A stretch of DNA of 64,000 nt from Myxococcales bacterium (GTDB lineage: Bacteria > Myxococcota > UBA796 > SXON01), in contig SHYX01000026.1 of assembly GCA_009692585.1 (NCBI GenBank), positions 1-64,000 on the forward strand. The letters are read 5' to 3'. A model generated the notes under the pieces. That model was given only the letters and a program-made list of their open reading frames with translations. It made no database searches and was not told where the DNA came from. The position numbers and the translations under genes were made by a program. Below, piece after piece: positions 54,101 to 62,023 of this stretch (its first letter is position 1; every line of letters begins with the position of its first letter).

Positions 54101-54254
54101 CCATGGTGCTGGACCGGTCGATCACAAAGATCACCGTGGGGGGAACGGCCTGGCTGCTGGACAGCGCCTCGGACACCGGATTGGCTCCGCCCGCGTACGC
54201 GGACATCGGCAACCACAGCATGACCGCGGGCAGCGAGAGAAGATGGCTCTTCAT
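51162..54254 (-). CDS. pilY1: Pilus-tip adhesin/assembly protein PilY1 (PilC-like)
   Basis: A 1030-residue secreted protein. Signal MKSHLLSLPAVMLWLPMSAYAG; vWA domain with MIDAS motif VIFVIDRSSTMGSAC near residue 45 onward; C-terminal beta-propeller of the PilC type with LLAANDGMLHAFA and YGRSYLFDG. Calcium-type loops such as DTNSDGDADV and DTNLDGEVDGDDDDY appear in the last part. The ATG at 54252-54254 has AGGTGA just upstream, inside the end of the preceding pilX gene (5-base gap); GTG at 54275 is less likely. It sits at the pilus tip and mediates adhesion and calcium-controlled retraction. Confidence 0.9.
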   Translation of the reverse strand: MKSHLLSLPAVMLWLPMSAYAGGANPVSEALSSSQAVPPTVIFVIDRSSTMGSACYSGSSTTCLEDAVEVVKQISRHYQELKFGVVATADTASDSDFFEVAPAGSTYDQVATALSTLAVASGTTRNLAETVDSVSTDYLSLSTPEDWTDTDGDGLDGDWDETPFSYYCSNVHLIVLTGGLPVDDENPSTAAGSAAPIADVMCDSSGYVATDVLDRSCRYDNVVSHVYSLDHASSLADTQRVVVSTVAMGLDTSTTDGSIADAVFQSAADNTDGDGMYTLTEPTDTRAEAISGAVNVLSDLMSGLYARSSPVMATDGSYMLYTFYELVGDVPLARGHILSYEIDTDPESTTYGNVLYQSGTPYDDFNGELWDGGWKLWSRIANSGEANNDDQDGFMERDIYFYDTTFATYMTGDAAERRLSFDNQFVDVIQSNSSLLTNVLDTSDAAHDIDGSGTVDYLDVQGLVDFTRGVSDAQFRYLDVERGAWKLQDSPYSAPVSVTARSNTYSNSTSYRTFLDLLETEASQDIVLLAANDGMLHAFALIDDENTPTDDESGEELWAWIPDTLIMRSRGNEWGNGLIDPVLYGRSYLFDGTPVVEDVWIDADGDRVKDCGATLDDCEWRRVVVVQQSFGGSRTLALDITDTESPEFLWEQTNTTDSSAMGYTTSRPAIVNVYDRSDTSAPTDRWVALWGGGRAVDYSSSTTNYYQSVEGNLYMWAIGDSEFSSSTPVFSAEGENIGTDHPDYAGNGSSLNLDSDTKLEYTYISAPPAVVDTNSDGDADVAYFPVTVGYDPTVGVTPSLNPGQSYIYKVLIDESDPDNFTWCEFYDPVDGAEPVSDDATSGGAAVAYGTRPEVYYAITTSWMTGGNLGIYWGSGSPFQDNTDSTKGAFFFMMDPDPDSCSTARALACGAETGGFYQLAAGERLTTDPQVYAGVVFFSTYTPDTDVCTEGNGRLYGLNYEDCGPGLDTNLDGEVDGDDDDYLEEAGFVSNIAVGPNGDIWYASNGSDLNNIEPPSDPFGRTAMVGWMEKY

Positions 54255-54259
54255 CGGTT

Positions 54260-54793
54260 TCACCTGATCTTGCACGAGCCCGGCATGACCTTGCGGAGCA
54301 TGGTCGTCACGCGGGCTTCGGATGGATTGCTCTGTTCGCCGCCGGTGGCCGTGGACTCGAACCAGGAGTTCGCTTCCATTGCCCAGTAGTCCGACCGCCA
54401 GCCGGTGTTCCCCTCTTCGGTGCTATAGCCCTTGGGAGGGGTGCCGCACTTGGCGAAAGAGGCCGCCACCTGGTAGCTCCCAAGCGGCATCATCGTGGTG
54501 TCGCCTTCGAAATAGCTGGCCGCATCTGCCTCCTCGACGAAGATCTGCGGGGCGGCGGGGTCCCAGCCCTCGTCGTCGGGCAGGGCGAACATCAGCTGCA
54601 TGCGTGCGTGGGTGCCGCCAGCGTCCGCGGCGTCCACCACCGCCGCGTGACGACGGGTGTAGTTCGCCACCCGCTGGTCGACGCCCGCGATGCTGAGCGA
54701 CGTGCCCCCGATGATGGTGATGATGGCGATCAGCACCAGGGCCACGAGCATCGCGTAGCCGCCCCGCGCGCGGCGTCGGGAATTTACAACCAC
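54260..54793 (-). CDS. pilX: PilX-like minor pilin-associated protein
   Basis: A 177-residue protein. N-terminal RGGYAMLVALVLIAIITIIG is the PilX-type start: a basic stretch and hydrophobic helix without a strict G-F-T-L prepilin site. The rest is a Thr/Ala-rich periplasmic domain ending MLRKVMPGSCKIR. GTG at 54793 overlaps the pilW end by 10 bases. Order pilV-pilW-pilX-pilY1 is the canonical minor-pilin order. Confidence 0.8.
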   Translation of the reverse strand: MVVNSRRRARGGYAMLVALVLIAIITIIGGTSLSIAGVDQRVANYTRRHAAVVDAADAGGTHARMQLMFALPDDEGWDPAAPQIFVEEADAASYFEGDTTMMPLGSYQVAASFAKCGTPPKGYSTEEGNTGWRSDYWAMEANSWFESTATGGEQSNPSEARVTTMLRKVMPGSCKIR

Positions 54794-55848
54794 GAGAGCA
54801 CCCTCATGTTGCGTACCGTTACCTCAGCCGCGAGGACCTGCCGATAATAGTGGTCCGCGTCCGTGGACGGCGTGTTGTTTCCGATGGACAGCCGCGCGCC
54901 GGCGAAGCTGTGATTGAGGTCCTCTCGCGACGAGCGCACCACGATGGTGAAGCGCATCATCGTGAGGTCGTCGGGGTCGTTGCCGGTGTTGGTATCGGAG
55001 TAGCTGTCGACCGTGTTCACCCAACCCGCGCTGTCGGTGCTGGAGCAGTCGGTCGCGAAGAAGCAGTACTCGACCTGCAGGTCTTCGACGTTGTCGACCA
55101 CCGGCACGTCATCGTCGTCGGGGGACTCGAAGTCGAGGTCCATCATGAGCACCGGGTGCTCCGCAGAACCCGAGCCGATGCCGTCGCTTTCGTCGGCATC
55201 GATGTAGAAGGTGATCACGTCCGCCCGCGAGCATTGCATCGCCGTCGGCATGTTCTCGCCCACCTGGCAGTAATCCGTGAAGTCGGCGTAGGCGGTGGTA
55301 CCGTCGGTCACGGTGACGGAGCCCGTCGTGGCGTCGCCCGCCGACTGGGTGACCCACATCATCGAACGGGTCTGTTGCGGATTGGAGAGGTCCGAACAGA
55401 GCAGGAACTCGTTCGCGGCGATCTCGCCCACCTTGTCCGCATTGCCTGGACGCTCGAGATCGAACGCCACGGTCGCGTCCGTACAATCCCGGAGTTCGTC
55501 AGGATCGGCGAACATGATCAGGTTGGGGTCCTGCGAGACGATGGTGATGCCATCAGACCCGCCGGGCCCGGTGCCATCATACGAAATGACCGTCGGCAGG
55601 TTGTTGGCTTCGCTGCCGCCAACCCCAAGCGCACCGGCGATCCGCCCCGTGGTACCGAGTCCCGCGGTGCGACCCGTCCGCGACAGGATATCCAAGGCGA
55701 GACGCACGTTCTGGTGCATTTCCATCTGCAGGTCCTGGTACACGAACTGCCGCAACTGCACGCTGAAGAGTCCGTAAAGCGCCGCCACCACGAACGTGCC
55801 AATCGCCAAGGCGATGAGCAGTTCGATGAGCGTAAACGCCCGGCGCAT
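54784..55848 (-). CDS. pilW: Minor pilin PilW
   Basis: A 354-residue type IV minor pilin. Prepilin signal MRRA-FTLIELLIALAIGTFV with Ala instead of Gly at position -1, which may lower cleavage but is tolerated in some pilins. A long C-terminal domain of 300 residues has several Cys (CTDATV; CSDLSNPQQTRS; VEYCFFATDCSS). The ATG overlaps the pilV stop (ATGA). Confidence 0.85.
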   Translation of the reverse strand: MRRAFTLIELLIALAIGTFVVAALYGLFSVQLRQFVYQDLQMEMHQNVRLALDILSRTGRTAGLGTTGRIAGALGVGGSEANNLPTVISYDGTGPGGSDGITIVSQDPNLIMFADPDELRDCTDATVAFDLERPGNADKVGEIAANEFLLCSDLSNPQQTRSMMWVTQSAGDATTGSVTVTDGTTAYADFTDYCQVGENMPTAMQCSRADVITFYIDADESDGIGSGSAEHPVLMMDLDFESPDDDDVPVVDNVEDLQVEYCFFATDCSSTDSAGWVNTVDSYSDTNTGNDPDDLTMMRFTIVVRSSREDLNHSFAGARLSIGNNTPSTDADHYYRQVLAAEVTVRNMRVLSWL

Positions 55849-56351
55849 CAGGAGTCCCGGAAGCGGAACGAGGAGATCGTCGTCCCGTGCTTGGTGTCGA
55901 AGGCCGCGTCATCGTAGGTGCAGCGGACCCGAACGCGGGTCCAGGTGCCGTCGGCGTCCATGTCCTCCACATCCCAACTCAAGGAGTAGACCGCCGGGCC
56001 GAGCGCCTCGGTCTCTTCGAACGCGGCGTTGACCGGCGCGGCAAGCGGCCAGTAGAGCGGGCTCCATGCGTCAGCGGCCATCACCGTGTCGTCCATCATG
56101 CCCTGCGTCAGGTCGGTGGGCCGGCCGGTAGAGGTCCAATCCATCCCAAGCAGGCGCTCCATCTGCGTTTGTGCGAGGTACGTGCAATCGGTGAGCCGAC
56201 GCGCGTTCATGTTGGATCGCACGGCCTGGCTGTGGAACCCGAACATCACGATGAGCGCGGCGCCCAGGATGGCCGAGGCCACCATCACCTCGACCAGGGT
56301 GAAGCCGGCGCGGCCCAATGGGGTGTGCGAGCGGCGGTTCGAAGGCGTCAT
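55848..56351 (-). CDS. pilV: Minor pilin PilV
   Basis: A 167-residue minor pilin with prepilin site RAG-FTLVEVMVASAILGAALI. The body has DCTYLAQTQMERLLGMDW and a closing VRVRCTYDDAAFD. Start MTPSNRRSHTPLG was picked for the ATGA overlap with fimT and an 18-residue leader; longer in-frame sequence upstream shadows fimT. Confidence 0.88.
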   Translation of the reverse strand: MTPSNRRSHTPLGRAGFTLVEVMVASAILGAALIVMFGFHSQAVRSNMNARRLTDCTYLAQTQMERLLGMDWTSTGRPTDLTQGMMDDTVMAADAWSPLYWPLAAPVNAAFEETEALGPAVYSLSWDVEDMDADGTWTRVRVRCTYDDAAFDTKHGTTISSFRFRDS

Positions 56352-57016
56352 TCCTGGATCGGCTCCATGCGCACGAATCCGCTCCGGGCGACCGTGAGGC
56401 GAACGCGCTCGTTGCGGCCGTCGGCCAGCGCGCGCTTGTTCACGATGTCTACGGCGATAAAGCCATCGACGAAGTCGGAGCTGCGGTTGCCCAACCATCC
56501 TCGCGGGGTGAACACCACCGAATCGTCGGAAAGCGGCCCCCAGTCGGCGAGGCTGATGTCGTCCGCATCGTCGGCGCCGCCCTCTTCGACGCTGCGCTCC
56601 CCTTGGCTGACGTCGACGACACCGTCCCGGTCGACGGGCAGCGTGTCCCATTCGGTGCTCCCCGACCCTCGGTTGCCGATCTGGATATCCCAGGCGCCAT
56701 GCTGGGTATCGGCCGGGTCCAGCGCAAGATCGGCCTCCACGAAGTGGATGCGCACTTCGCGGTTGGTGTCGAGCGCGAGCGCTCTGGCGGTGGTGAGGTC
56801 GGAGTGCATCATGCGAGCGACGTGGAACATCCGGTAACTGGTGATTCGGCTGCGGAACATGCCCCACCCCATTCCGACCAGGACTGCGACCACCGCGAGG
56901 GCAACCGCAAGCTCGGCCAGGGTGTGACCTTCACGCGAGCGTGCAAGAATCGTGCCCGTTGAGATCGGGTATTTACGCCGTCGCCCCGCCGCCGGATCAG
57001 GGAATTCTTTTCCCAT
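56348..57016 (-). CDS. fimT: FimT/GspH-type minor pilin
   Basis: About 222 residues from ATG at 57016. Prepilin site SREG-HTLAELAVALAVVAVL with His after Gly instead of Phe; such sites occur in some GspH/FimT proteins. The body has LTTARALALDTNREVRIHFV, the pattern of GspH. The leader would be about 30 residues; a GGAAGTGAG ribosome site lies just upstream of the ATG. First pilin gene of the set and follows the TPR lipoprotein gene. Confidence 0.75.
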   Translation of the reverse strand: MGKEFPDPAAGRRRKYPISTGTILARSREGHTLAELAVALAVVAVLVGMGWGMFRSRITSYRMFHVARMMHSDLTTARALALDTNREVRIHFVEADLALDPADTQHGAWDIQIGNRGSGSTEWDTLPVDRDGVVDVSQGERSVEEGGADDADDISLADWGPLSDDSVVFTPRGWLGNRSSDFVDGFIAVDIVNKRALADGRNERVRLTVARSGFVRMEPIQE

Positions 57017-57042
57017 ACGGGAACTCACTTCCCACCCGGGAC
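57010..57042. repeat. Two tandem TTCCC-N4-GGGA dyads at the fimT start
   Basis: TTCCCATACGGGAA (57010-57023) and TTCCCACCCGGGAC (57029-57042) are inverted repeats of the form TTCCC-N4-GGGA, 19 bases apart centre to centre, covering the fimT start and the end of the TPR lipoprotein gene. Could be an operator, or a ribosome-site hairpin because GGGAAG serves as the Shine-Dalgarno in the fimT direction. Confidence 0.35.
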
Positions 57043-57804
57043 GCAGGTGTCTTCCAGCCAACCCCGCCGCCGGCGCACTTCTCGCCGCGCGTCGACCACC
57101 GCGGCCCGGAGCGCCCCGGTGGCCTGAACCTGATCCACCACGTGATCGGCCGCGTCGTACCAGGCGCCGAGCGCGGGAACCATCACCCCGCAGCGGTCCG
57201 GATCCCGCCGCGCGTCCGAGTGCTGCAGCAACGCCTGCACCCAGGTCAGCCGAGCCGCCGCGAGCGAGAGCGTGCTGTCTGCAATCACGACCGCCTCCTC
57301 GGCGACCGCCATCGCCTCCTCGGTGCGCCCGAGCTGGACGAGCGCGGCCGCCCGCGCCTGGCTCAGCTCGCTGCCGTGCACGCCGGCCGCCGCGAGCCCG
57401 TCCAGTCTGGTCAGCGAGTCCGCGGCCTTTCCCTCGGCGAGATCGACGAGGGCGAGCGACTGGTTGGCGCCGGGATCGCGAGGCGCCCGCTCCAAGGCCT
57501 TCGCCAAGGCAGCGCGAGCGCCCGCGAGGTTGCCTTCGCCGGCCAGGACGCTTCCGAGCCCACGGTACCCGAGGGAGAGCTCCGGGTGGAGACGAACAAG
57601 CTGCGCGAACGCGTCCCGGGCGGCGTCGCGTTCACCCGCCTTGTGGAAGGTCCAGCCGAGCCCGTACAGCGCGTCCGGATCCCGCGGGTCGGCGTCGAGG
57701 GCCTGCCGGAATTCCTTCTCGGCCGTGAAGAGATCGTCCCTCGCCAACGCCGTTTCACCGCGCTCGAGCGGAGCCGTGCATGCCAGCAACAGGAGCACGA
57801 TCAT
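57025..57804 (-). CDS. TPR lipoprotein (PilF-like position)
   Basis: A 259-residue lipoprotein with lipobox LLLACTAP at the very start. TPR units follow: FTAEKEFRQALDADPRDPDA, GWTFHKAGERDAARDAFAQL and ARAALAKALERAPRDPGANQ. The ATG overlaps the pilR-like gene stop (ATGA). In type IV pilus systems a TPR lipoprotein (PilF/PilW) assists secretin assembly; assignment to that role is by context only. Confidence 0.75.
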   Translation of the reverse strand: MIVLLLLACTAPLERGETALARDDLFTAEKEFRQALDADPRDPDALYGLGWTFHKAGERDAARDAFAQLVRLHPELSLGYRGLGSVLAGEGNLAGARAALAKALERAPRDPGANQSLALVDLAEGKAADSLTRLDGLAAAGVHGSELSQARAAALVQLGRTEEAMAVAEEAVVIADSTLSLAAARLTWVQALLQHSDARRDPDRCGVMVPALGAWYDAADHVVDQVQATGALRAAVVDARREVRRRRGWLEDTCVPGGK

Positions 57805-59174
57805 GCCTCGTCCAGCCCGTAACCGCGGACCTTGTAGAGCAAGGCCTTGTATGAAATCTCCAGCGCGCGGGCGGCGGCCGCCTTGTTCCCGTCGTGCTGG
57901 GCCAGCGCGGCGCTGATGAGCCGTCGTTCCAACTCGGCGGTCCGGACCGGGATCGAGAGGGTGTCTCCGGCAACACCGACCAGGGCCGTGCCGCGGAGCT
58001 CCGCCGGCAACGCCGACGCCTCGATGGAATCGGTGTCAGAGACGAGGAGCGCACGTTCGAGGGCGTTCTCGAGCTGTCGCACGTTCCCAGGCCAGCGGTT
58101 GCCGAGCAGCACGCGCATCGCCTCGTCACTGACGCGGGGACGAGGAAGTCGCATGCGGGCGCAAAGGCCGGCGAGCAGGTGGTCGACGAGCTCCGGAAGG
58201 TCGTCGGTCCGCTCGCGGAGCGGGGGAATGGCCAGGTGCACGACGGCGACCCGATAATAGAGGTCCTCGCGGAAGCGGGGTGGCGCCAGGGAAGCCGCCG
58301 TCGCCGCCACGATGCGCACGTCCACGGAGGTGTCCGCGGACGCTCCGAGCCGGCGGAGGGTGCCCTCCTGCAGGGTGCGGAGCAATTTGGCCTGCAGCGG
58401 GGGCGGGAGTTCGCCGATCTCGTCCAGGAAGAGCGTACCGTGGTCCGCCTGCTCGAAGAAGCCGGCATGGTCGCGCACCGCACCGGTGAACGCCCCACGC
58501 CGATATCCGAAGAGTTCGCTCTCCAAAAGTAACTCGGGAATCGCCGAACAGTTCACCGCGACCCATGGCCCGTCGCGACGCGGTGAAAGTCGATGGATGG
58601 CGCGCGCCAGCAGCTCCTTCCCGGTGCCACTCTCCCCGGTGACCAGCACGCTGGAGTCGTGCGCCGCCGCGCGGGACAACACCCGCAGCAGCTCGGTGAT
58701 GGCGGGTGCGCGGCCCACAAAGCCCTCCACCGGCTCCCCCGTGCGCTCGGCCAGACGCGCGTTTTCGACCGCCAACCGACCCCGTTCGGCCACGAGCTGT
58801 TCACGCTCTTCCAGTTTCTTCAGCGTCAGGACGATCTCGTCGGCCTTGAAGGGCTTCGAGACATAGTCGTACGCGCCGCGGCGCATCGCTTCGAGCGCGG
58901 TGTCGACCGATCCGTAGGCGCTCATCATCACCACCGGAGGCGCGCCCTCGGGCCGGCTGTCCAGGAAGGTGAGCCCGTCCATGTCGGGCATCCGGATGTC
59001 ACAGAGCACGATGTCCGCGGCCCCAAGCTGACCGAGCGCCTCGCGGCCGTTGCGCGCCGAGACCACGGAATAGCCGGCCCGCACGAGGATGAGCTCAAGC
59101 AGGTGGCGAAGGTTCTCCTCGTCATCGACGACGAGTACGCGAAGCTGTGGGGCACCCACGCCCGAAGGATACAC
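57801..59174 (-). CDS. pilR: Sigma-54-dependent response regulator (NtrC/PilR-like)
   Basis: A 457-residue NtrC-family activator. The receiver has phosphoacceptor Asp59 (VLCDIRMPDMDG) and Lys107 (SKPF). The AAA+ domain has Walker A GESGTGKE at 180-187 and an intact sigma-54 contact loop GAFTGA (227-232). The C-terminal Fis-type HTH reads NKAAAARALEISYKALLYKV. First gene of the pilus-tip operon, which suggests it controls the minor pilins or pilin; the histidine kinase is not in the window. GTG five codons in (59159) is an alternative start. Confidence 0.88.
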   Translation of the reverse strand: MYPSGVGAPQLRVLVVDDEENLRHLLELILVRAGYSVVSARNGREALGQLGAADIVLCDIRMPDMDGLTFLDSRPEGAPPVVMMSAYGSVDTALEAMRRGAYDYVSKPFKADEIVLTLKKLEEREQLVAERGRLAVENARLAERTGEPVEGFVGRAPAITELLRVLSRAAAHDSSVLVTGESGTGKELLARAIHRLSPRRDGPWVAVNCSAIPELLLESELFGYRRGAFTGAVRDHAGFFEQADHGTLFLDEIGELPPPLQAKLLRTLQEGTLRRLGASADTSVDVRIVAATAASLAPPRFREDLYYRVAVVHLAIPPLRERTDDLPELVDHLLAGLCARMRLPRPRVSDEAMRVLLGNRWPGNVRQLENALERALLVSDTDSIEASALPAELRGTALVGVAGDTLSIPVRTAELERRLISAALAQHDGNKAAAARALEISYKALLYKVRGYGLDEA

Positions 59175-60436
59175 CGGCGCGGCACACAGGGGGGCGCATC
59201 CGCCGGGTCGTTCAAATCGTGCACGGGTTTCCGCCCCTCCAGAACGCCGGCACCGAACGCGTGGCGGCGCTCGCGGCCGAGGGCCTTCGCGGGCGGGGAT
59301 GGTGGGTGCACACGCTTGCCGCGACGACGGACGTGGGCGCGCCGATGTACACCGAGACGGAGGCCCCCGGCGTCAGCAGGCTGGTCAACAACGCGCCGTA
59401 TGCGGCCCTCCGCAACGGCGGCGAAGACGCCGCGGCGCGGGCCTGGTTGGAGCGAAAGCTCACGCAGCTGCGTCCGGACGTCGTGCACGTCCACCACCTC
59501 GCCTACCTGGACCCTCGCTTCCGAAGCCACGCGCCCATCGTGTGGACGCTCCACGACGCCTGGGGCTGGTGTGCCGCCGGGGGCCACCTCTTTCGCGACG
59601 GCCGCGCCTGCAACGGCCCGGGCGCGGCCTGCGCGCGCTGTGCCGGCGCCTGGGCCAAGGACGGCCCCGCCGTCGCGGTCGCGCTCGGGGTGGCGGGCGC
59701 CGTGGCGCGGTGGATCCCTCCCGCCGGTCTGCACCGCCAGTGGCAGCGCCTCCCTGCGGGCCTCCGCGGGCGCCTGGCGCGGGGCCGCGGCCCACTCCCC
59801 GCCGGCACGATCGACCGTCGCACCCACGCGTACCAGGCCTTTGCGGCCCGCTGCGCGGCGCGACTCTCTCCCAGCCGGTGGTTGGCCGACGAGGCCGAGC
59901 GCCAGGGCTTCGGTCCGGTCCAGCACCTGCCCAACGGGGTGCCCGCGGGGCCGGCCCGAGCGGGGGGCGGGCCGTTCCTGTTCCTCGGTACCATCGCTGC
60001 CCACAAGGGTCCGGACCTCGTCCATGAGGCGCACAGACGCGCGCGGCTCACCACCGCCCTCGACGTCGTTGGCCCCGACGGACCCGATGCCATCTACGTT
60101 GCAGCGGTCCCGCACCGGCCAACGGTCCAGGACCCGAGCGCGCTACTCAGCCGCGCGCGAGCGCTGGTCCTCGGTTCCCGCTGGCCCGAAAACGCGCCGA
60201 TGGTGGTGCTCGAGGCGCGCGCGGCCGGCTGCCCGGTCATCGGGCCGCGGCTGGGTGGCCTTCCGGAGCTCATCGAGCCCGGCCGCGACGGTTGGCTCTA
60301 CGAACCCGGAAACGTCGACGACCTCGCCCGGTGCCTGACCGCGGCCGAAGCCGGGCCGCCGCTCGCGGTGCGCCCGCCTCCCACGCTGGAGGACCACCTC
60401 GACGGGCTGATTCGTGTATACGATGCGCTTCGATGA
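59147..60436 (+). CDS. Glycosyltransferase family 4 (GT-B fold)
   Basis: A 429-residue GT4-type enzyme: N-terminal RIRRVVQIVHGFPPLQNAGT is the sugar-acceptor start; donor site has FLFLGTIAAHKGPDLVHEA and the E-x7-E element in MVVLEARAAGCPVIGPRLGG. Likely makes a cell-surface polysaccharide. The only standard start that keeps the first strand is GTG at 59147, which overlaps the first 28 bases of the divergent pilR-like gene; GTG at 59219 would remove it. Confidence 0.82.
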   Translation: MGHPRPKDTPARHTGGRIRRVVQIVHGFPPLQNAGTERVAALAAEGLRGRGWWVHTLAATTDVGAPMYTETEAPGVSRLVNNAPYAALRNGGEDAAARAWLERKLTQLRPDVVHVHHLAYLDPRFRSHAPIVWTLHDAWGWCAAGGHLFRDGRACNGPGAACARCAGAWAKDGPAVAVALGVAGAVARWIPPAGLHRQWQRLPAGLRGRLARGRGPLPAGTIDRRTHAYQAFAARCAARLSPSRWLADEAERQGFGPVQHLPNGVPAGPARAGGGPFLFLGTIAAHKGPDLVHEAHRRARLTTALDVVGPDGPDAIYVAAVPHRPTVQDPSALLSRARALVLGSRWPENAPMVVLEARAAGCPVIGPRLGGLPELIEPGRDGWLYEPGNVDDLARCLTAAEAGPPLAVRPPPTLEDHLDGLIRVYDALR

Positions 60437-60876
60437 CCGACCGCCTCGACCAGCTCTCCGCGACGGTGGACGAGTTCATGCTTCGACTGGGCGTGGACTC
60501 CGACGTCACCGTGGACGGGTTCTGGTCAGCCCGTTTCGGCTCCACGGTGGTGCTGATCTCGGTGTTCGAAGACGAGGGCCACGCCTATGTCCGCCTCGCC
60601 AGCATCGTCCTGGTCGGCGCGCGCACCACGCTCGATCTCCTTTCGCGCCTCCTACGGCTCAACAGCGAGACCCGGTTCGGCGCGTTCCAGCTCTTCGACG
60701 ACCAGACCATCGCGTTCACGCACAGCTTCAGCGGCGAACAGCTGAGCTTCCCGGTGTTCGAGGGCGCGCTCCGATACGTCGCCCGTGTCGGGGACGATCA
60801 CGACGAGGAGCTGCAGAGCCTGGTCGGAGGTGAGCGCGCTGAGGACGTGATCGGCGAGCCGCTCCCGGCGCGGTGA
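60433..60876 (+). CDS. YbjN-like (T3SS-chaperone-fold) protein
   Basis: A 147-residue protein. The compact alpha/beta pattern (VDEFMLRLGVDSDVTVDGFW; LISVFEDEGHAYVRLASIVL; LLRLNSETRFGAFQLF) resembles the YbjN fold, a small chaperone-like domain. ATG overlaps the glycosyltransferase stop (ATGA) and its stop overlaps the next GT. Function unknown; perhaps a regulator of the surface-sugar genes. Confidence 0.65.
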   Translation: MTDRLDQLSATVDEFMLRLGVDSDVTVDGFWSARFGSTVVLISVFEDEGHAYVRLASIVLVGARTTLDLLSRLLRLNSETRFGAFQLFDDQTIAFTHSFSGEQLSFPVFEGALRYVARVGDDHDEELQSLVGGERAEDVIGEPLPAR

Positions 60877-62015
60877 TGCGGGTCCTGCAGGTGTCGCACG
60901 GCTGGACGGAGGGCGGCAGCGCGCTGTACGCGGCGGCGCTGTCGCGCGAGCTGGCGTCGCGAGCGTCTGTGGAACGGTTCGGCCCCGGCGACGTCCGCGG
61001 GAAGCGCGCCCGCGGCTTCGGCGGCACCCTCCGTGATCCGGCCGCCGAGGCCTCGTTCCGAGCCCGCCTCAGGGAGGTGGACCTCGTCCACATCCACCAC
61101 CTCTCCGGGTTGTCACTCAGCCTGCCGCTGGTTGCGGCGCAGGCTGGCGTCCCGGTGGTCATCACCCTCCACGACTACTGGCTGGCCTGCGCCAGGGGGC
61201 AGCTCGTCAACCTGGAGGAAGAGCGATGCCCTGGCCCTCAGCCTGATCGCTGCGCGGCGTGCCTGGCGCCCGACTTGTGGGCGCCGGTGCCAGCGATCGC
61301 GGCATCTCGACTGCCCTTACGGCGGGCAGCGGTCGCCGAGCGCGCCGAACTCTGGCGGGAGATTCGCGAAAGAACCAGCCTCTTTCTTGCTCCGAGCCAC
61401 CACGTCGCCGCCCGCCTGGGCGTTCCGGCCACGCGTCTCGCCCTCCCCCTGCTACGGGACGTGCCGCCGGCCCCGGTCGCGCCGCCCGGCGTACTGAGGC
61501 TCCTGTTCCTCGGCTCATGGCTGCCCACCAAGGGTCCGCACGTGCTGCTGGAGGCCTTTTCCCGACTGCCGTCCGGGGCGGCGGTGCTGAGCCTGGCCGG
61601 GCCGAGCCCTCCGTGGCGCGGCAGCACGAGCTGGGCCGATCGACTCAGGCATCGGGCGCTCGCGACACCCGGCGTGAGCGTACTCGGCCACCTGACCGGC
61701 GCCTCCGTATCCGAAACGCTGGCTGGGCACGACGTCCTGGTGCTGCCGAGCACCTGGGAGGAGAATGCGCCCCTGGTCCTCGGCGAGGCCCTCGCCGCCG
61801 GGCTACGCGTCCTCGCGAGCGATGTGGGCGGCGTCGCCGAGATCGCGCCCGAGGCCCGGCTGGTGGAGGCCGGAGATGCCGCCGCGCTCACGGCGGCGCT
61901 GGCGGACGAGGTGCGCCAGGGAAGGGGCCGCCGGCGGCCGGTCGCCCGACCCTCGATGGCCGCGCACGCCGGGGACATCCTCGCCCGCTACGAGTCCGTC
62001 CTGGCGGCGCGTTAG
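60876..62015 (+). CDS. Glycosyltransferase family 4, second copy
   Basis: About 379 residues: N-terminal RVLQVSHGWTEGGSALYAAAL; HIHHLSGLSLSLPLVAAQAG; donor site LLFLGSWLPTKGPHVLLEAF; E-x7-E in APLVLGEALAAGLRVLASDVGG. It also has a CxxC pair in an extra stretch (DRCAACLAPDLWAP). The ATG at 60876 overlaps the preceding stop (GTGATG; GTG at 60873 is equally possible). Together with the first GT it forms a small sugar-transfer unit. Confidence 0.85.
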   Translation: MRVLQVSHGWTEGGSALYAAALSRELASRASVERFGPGDVRGKRARGFGGTLRDPAAEASFRARLREVDLVHIHHLSGLSLSLPLVAAQAGVPVVITLHDYWLACARGQLVNLEEERCPGPQPDRCAACLAPDLWAPVPAIAASRLPLRRAAVAERAELWREIRERTSLFLAPSHHVAARLGVPATRLALPLLRDVPPAPVAPPGVLRLLFLGSWLPTKGPHVLLEAFSRLPSGAAVLSLAGPSPPWRGSTSWADRLRHRALATPGVSVLGHLTGASVSETLAGHDVLVLPSTWEENAPLVLGEALAAGLRVLASDVGGVAEIAPEARLVEAGDAAALTAALADEVRQGRGRRRPVARPSMAAHAGDILARYESVLAAR

Positions 62016-62023
62016 CAGGGACC

